From positions 1 through 7,164 of the forward strand of contig JBHGBF010000276.1 of assembly GCA_041946865.1 (NCBI GenBank): 7,164 nucleotides of DNA, given 5' to 3'. Positions 4,515-7,164 of the stretch are shown here, in pieces. Position numbers and translations under genes: made by a program. The number at the start of each line of letters is the position of its first letter. Position 1 is the stretch's first letter. The notes under the pieces were generated by a model. The model saw only the letters and a list, made by a program, of their open reading frames with translations. It was not told the origin of the DNA and searched no databases. Source of the DNA: RPQK01 sp041946865 (lineage in GTDB: Bacteria; Acidobacteriota; UBA6911; RPQK01).

Positions 4515-6890
4515 TCAGCCGGCCGGTTCGCTAATCTCGAGTATTCGATCCACCTCCACACCGTCGAGCTTCTGCCGTTTTCCCCCGGGCCAGACGATCT
4601 CCAGCGATTTCACCCGGTTGCTTTGGCCCAGCCCGAAGTGAACCCGCGGATCACTCGAGGAAGCAAAGCCTACCGAGGTGGTGGCCTGATTCCAAAGCTT
4701 GCGGCCGTCCTCCGTCTCGACGCACGCCAGAGCCCCCAAGCCCTGGCGGTTGGCTTCGCGCCCCTGCAGTCGGAGGACGAGCCAATGGCCGCCTTCGGTC
4801 CTGTTGCGATAAATCTCAGGGCGACTGCCCAGGGCGGTCACCACCAGGTCCAGACGGCCGTCGTTGTCGAGATCGACCACCGCAGAGCCGCGGTGTGCCG
4901 CTTTCCGCTGAAAACCGGGGATTTGCGCCGAGACATCCGTGAACGTCCCGTCCGACTGGTTCAAAAAGATCTGGTTCGCTTGCAAGTAGCTTCGATCCTG
5001 GAACAGCTCGATGTTGTCCAACGCGTGCGAGTTGGCAGAGAAAAGGTCTTTCCAGCCGTCATTGTTGAAGTCCGCGATGGCATTGCTCCAGCCGCCGAAA
5101 GGCAAGGTCGGGATGGTCAGGCCGGCGGCGTCGCGGACATCTTCAAAAAACCGACCGTTGTTGCGAAACAGAAGAAAACCTTCGTTGGCAAGCGCCGTGA
5201 CAAAGAGATCGGCCCGGCCGTCATTGTCAAAATCACGAAAGTCGGCGCCCATCGAGGACATCGGTGTGCCGAACTGGTTTAATGCGACTCCCCGCTCGTA
5301 AGCTTCTTCCGAAAAGCAGCTGTTGCCCCGGTTGTGAAACAGAAAGTTCGGCTCGGTGTCGTTAGCGACGAAGATATCCATCAGCCCATCGCTGTCAAAG
5401 TCCGCAATCGCCGCTCCCATCCCCTTGCCGAGGTGAGCGTCGATTCCCGATGAGACGGAGATATCGGTAAATGTGCCGTCACGGTTGTTACGGAAAAGCT
5501 GGTTCGGGAGCGCGCCGTATTTGCCCGGATAACAGTAAGCCCGGTGGCCGGGTCGGCGATCTCCGCAGAAGGGCTCGTTCTCGGGATCCCAGATGCAGTA
5601 GTTGACAACAAACAGGTCGAGCCAGCCGTCATTGTCCACGTCCAGCCAGGTCGCATGGATGCCCCACATCCGGCCGAACCGCGGGTGCAGGCCCAGGAGC
5701 CCGGCCTTTTCCGTCACGTCGGCAAAGGTCCCGTCCCCGAAATTCCGGTACAAAATGTTCCGATCAACGCCGACCACAAACAAATCCGTAAAGCCATCAT
5801 TGTCGTAGTCTGCGGCCGCGGCGCCCATCATGTAGCCGATTCCGGCGACACCGGCCCGATCAGTGACATCGGCGAAAACGAAGTTCCCCCGATTCCGGTA
5901 AAGGCGGTTCCAGTCCTGGTCGCTGGTTTTCCTGAGTGACGGGCTTTCCGCACCGTTGGTGAAGTAAAGATCCACCAGGCCATCGTTATCGTAATCGAGC
6001 ACCGCCAGCCCGCCCGGCATGGTCTCGATCTGGTGCCTGGTCGGCGTCGCGTGGTTCTCCAGGCGGAAGGCGATTCCGCTGGCTGCCGCGAGGTCGACCA
6101 GACGTGGGACCAGGCCGACAGGGCGGCGAATACGAGTCGTCGCGGCCGAGGATCGGAGCCGGCTTTCCAGGGCGAGCTTCGCCTTCGCAACGTCGGGATT
6201 CGAGGGATTGATCCGCTCCGCATTTCGCACCTGCTCCCCGGCTTCTTTCACACGGTTCATCCTCAGGAGGAAGATGGCATACGAGGCGTGCGGATCAGCC
6301 AGGGGGCGCGCGAGGCGTTCATTCCGGTCGATTGCCTTTTTGAAGGTCCGCTCGGCCTCCTCCATCTTTCCGAGCGCGAAATAGACAAAAGCAAGGGAAT
6401 TGAGAGCGGGAACGTTCCCGGGGTTGAGGGCAACTGCGGTTTCCAAAGGTTTGACGGCTTCGGGAAAACGATTGCGATTCTGGTAAAGCAGGCCGAGAAG
6501 CGACCATCCCTCGGCGTCCGATGGATAGTGTCCGGTCAGTTCAAGCAGGAGCGACTCTGCTTCCACGCTCTTTCCGGAGAGACCCAGAACCTTGGCGAGC
6601 AGCTTGAGTGTGTCGGGCTTTCGATTCTTGTTCAAAGCGATCTGCAGACAATGGATCGCCTGGTCATATTCGTCCGCCTTGGCGTGCAGGTAACCCATCC
6701 AGTAATTGGCCTCGGCATCCTTTGGATTTCGCGCCAGGATCTCGTCGAGTAGACGGCGGGCTTCGGCCGCGCTCCCGCGACTGATTTCGCGCTTGACCGA
6801 CTCAATGCCGGGTTGTGTTTGGAGGAAAGCAGGAGAGAAGGAGGAAAAGATCAAGAGCAGGACGCTAAGAAGGCACGCCGTTCCCGACAT
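4515..6890 (-). CDS. Exported TPR / FG-GAP (VCBS) / ASPIC-UnbV domain protein, CRTAC1-like
   Basis: A 791-residue predicted secreted or periplasmic protein; no enzymatic role is known for the family. Residues 6-23 form a hydrophobic export segment. TPR units of about 34 residues span roughly 26-245. A beta-propeller follows with seven calcium-loop motifs of DxDxDG type, starting at D299, D361, D417, D497, D553, D607 (DFNNDG variant) and D673. Between blades three and four are C432, C442 and C453 in the Cys-rich insertion typical of bacterial CRTAC1-like proteins. The ASPIC/UnbV domain covers about 700-787, with the typical IVWPGGKRQ (765-773). The start is forced: an in-frame TAG lies eight codons upstream with no start codon between. 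Two oddities: the n-region before the hydrophobic core has no Lys or Arg, and the only Shine-Dalgarno-like GAGGG is 1 base from the ATG. It heads an operon with the TPR sulfatase-like gene. Likely an extracytoplasmic protein- or glycan-binding scaffold; this role is inference. Confidence 0.92.
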   Translation of the reverse strand: MSGTACLLSVLLLIFSSFSPAFLQTQPGIESVKREISRGSAAEARRLLDEILARNPKDAEANYWMGYLHAKADEYDQAIHCLQIALNKNRKPDTLKLLAKVLGLSGKSVEAESLLLELTGHYPSDAEGWSLLGLLYQNRNRFPEAVKPLETAVALNPGNVPALNSLAFVYFALGKMEEAERTFKKAIDRNERLARPLADPHASYAIFLLRMNRVKEAGEQVRNAERINPSNPDVAKAKLALESRLRSSAATTRIRRPVGLVPRLVDLAAASGIAFRLENHATPTRHQIETMPGGLAVLDYDNDGLVDLYFTNGAESPSLRKTSDQDWNRLYRNRGNFVFADVTDRAGVAGIGYMMGAAAADYDNDGFTDLFVVGVDRNILYRNFGDGTFADVTEKAGLLGLHPRFGRMWGIHATWLDVDNDGWLDLFVVNYCIWDPENEPFCGDRRPGHRAYCYPGKYGALPNQLFRNNRDGTFTDISVSSGIDAHLGKGMGAAIADFDSDGLMDIFVANDTEPNFLFHNRGNSCFSEEAYERGVALNQFGTPMSSMGADFRDFDNDGRADLFVTALANEGFLLFRNNGRFFEDVRDAAGLTIPTLPFGGWSNAIADFNNDGWKDLFSANSHALDNIELFQDRSYLQANQIFLNQSDGTFTDVSAQIPGFQRKAAHRGSAVVDLDNDGRLDLVVTALGSRPEIYRNRTEGGHWLVLRLQGREANRQGLGALACVETEDGRKLWNQATTSVGFASSSDPRVHFGLGQSNRVKSLEIVWPGGKRQKLDGVEVDRILEISEPAG

Positions 6891-6913
6891 ACCCTCGATA
6901 GTACAACAACTGA

Positions 6914-6944
6914 GCTATAGCCGCGCTCGCAGCCAGGGTGTTAA
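6914..6944 (-). promoter_or_regulatory. Weak promoter candidate for the TPR/FG-GAP operon
   Basis: On the minus strand TTAACA (5 of 6 to the -35 consensus; plus coordinates 6939-6944) is followed after 19 bases by TATAGC (6914-6919) as a -10. The spacer is 1-2 bases longer than ideal. Transcription would start only about 15-20 bases before the ATG at 6890, giving a very short leader, which would agree with the lack of a well-spaced ribosome binding site. No better promoter is visible between the terminator and the gene. Confidence 0.3.
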
Positions 6945-7015
6945 GGCCAACGGCCTGACTTCGCTCTGGGCTGAATACGTGCCGGCCTTTCAGGCCTTAA
7001 GACCTTTCCCTGGCT
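6931..7015. repeat. Nested inverted repeats upstream of the TPR/FG-GAP operon
   Basis: Outer arms AGCCAGGG (6931-6938) and CCCTGGCT (7008-7015) enclose inner arms TTAAGGCC (6941-6948) and GGCCTTAA (6993-7000), all perfect 8-mers with slight asymmetry between them. A short palindrome, AGGCC-AAC-GGCCT (6944-6956), competes with the inner pair. The whole could fold as one interrupted hairpin of about 85 bases. No recognised RNA family is evident. It may be a leader structure, a small remnant element, or chance in GC-rich DNA. Confidence 0.5.
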
Positions 7016-7062
7016 CGCTGAACTCCGCTGACTTCCATAAGCCTGATGACCGGCGCCGCTTC

Positions 7063-7093
7063 AAAAAAAACCGGGGGCCCGAAGGCCTCCGGG
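7063..7093 (-). terminator. Intrinsic terminator of a minus-strand gene lying beyond the right edge
   Basis: On the minus strand a 9-bp GC stem (GGCC at the top, one A-C mismatch in the middle) closes a UUCG tetraloop with the stabilising C-G pair and is followed at once by eight Ts (A run at 7063-7070). This is a textbook rho-independent terminator. In the other direction there is no T tract. It implies transcription entering from the right and insulates the operon that starts at 6890. Confidence 0.85.
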
Positions 7094-7164
7094 TCTGGAC
7101 TTAGACGAAAGTATACAGATGAATCAACAGGAACCGCTGCCGTGTGGCTGTATCACGCTGAAAG

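Larger units (their letters stand above)
6891..7164. other. Non-coding right end of the window
   Basis: In these 274 bases no gene can be supported. The stretch holds, from right to left, an intrinsic terminator on the minus strand, nested inverted repeats and a weak operon promoter. Right of the terminator, one minus-strand frame is open from the window edge to a TAA at 7101-7103 (20 codons) and could be the 3' end of a gene lying mostly outside. Another minus frame is open to a TGA at 7124-7126. On the plus strand an ATG at 7119 starts a frame open to the edge (MNQQEPLPCGC...), without a convincing ribosome binding site. None is long enough to choose. Confidence 0.5.

Noticed and set aside
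4458..5282. Long plus-strand open frame of 274 codons
   Set aside because: It lies antisense to the FG-GAP/ASPIC gene, whose domain pattern is unmistakable; the opposite frame is open because of GC-rich codon bias.
6907..6922. tRNA-like start on the minus strand (GGCTATAGCTCAGTTG)
   Set aside because: It resembles the acceptor/D-arm start of a tRNA, but no anticodon arm, T-arm (TTCGA) or matching acceptor end follows within 80 bases; the downstream bases code for the export signal of the TPR/FG-GAP protein.
6706..7104. Plus-strand open frame running from the TPR gene into the right-end region
   Set aside because: Its first half is antisense to the TPR protein and its second half runs through the inverted repeats and terminator; there is no ribosome binding site and no family resemblance.

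Overview
The window holds four complete protein-coding genes in two divergently and convergently arranged groups. The GC-rich code, the secreted TPR/FG-GAP/ASPIC protein and the TPR-tailed sulfatase-like lipoprotein resemble genomes of Acidobacteriota (Solibacter-like) or neighbouring Planctomycetota/Verrucomicrobiota. This placement is inferred from gene content, not from a marker gene; Acidobacteriota is my first guess.

Left part (1-2322): a DeoR-family repressor closest to AgaR is encoded on the minus strand. It is divergent from agaS on the plus strand, which encodes a two-SIS-domain amino-sugar-phosphate deaminase/isomerase. The 220-base region between them holds a good sigma-70-type promoter for agaS, direct repeats at that promoter, a small palindrome and ribosome binding sites for both genes. 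Together they look like a minimal locally regulated module for N-acetylgalactosamine/galactosamine catabolism. The usual partners (deacetylase, kinase, aldolase, transporter) are not in the window.

Centre (2313-2416): agaS and the minus-strand gene group converge on a near-perfect 104-base palindrome built from three tandem 10-base units per arm. It includes the agaS stop codon, ends one base short of the sulfatase-like gene's stop codon, and could work as a two-way terminator.

Right part (2418-6890): a two-gene minus-strand operon. The first gene encodes an exported protein with N-terminal TPRs, seven FG-GAP/VCBS calcium-loop blades and a C-terminal ASPIC/UnbV domain (CRTAC1-like). The second gene, 39 bases downstream and in the same frame, encodes a predicted lipoprotein with an alkaline-phosphatase-superfamily (sulfatase-like) domain and about six TPR units. 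Its active-site signature has Thr where sulfatases have Cys or Ser. Both products are predicted to leave the cytoplasm and both carry TPRs, so a shared envelope complex is plausible but unproven.

Right edge (6891-7164): this is non-coding as far as can be seen. It contains the operon's leader with nested inverted repeats and a weak promoter candidate. A clear intrinsic terminator there closes a minus-strand transcript arriving from beyond the window.
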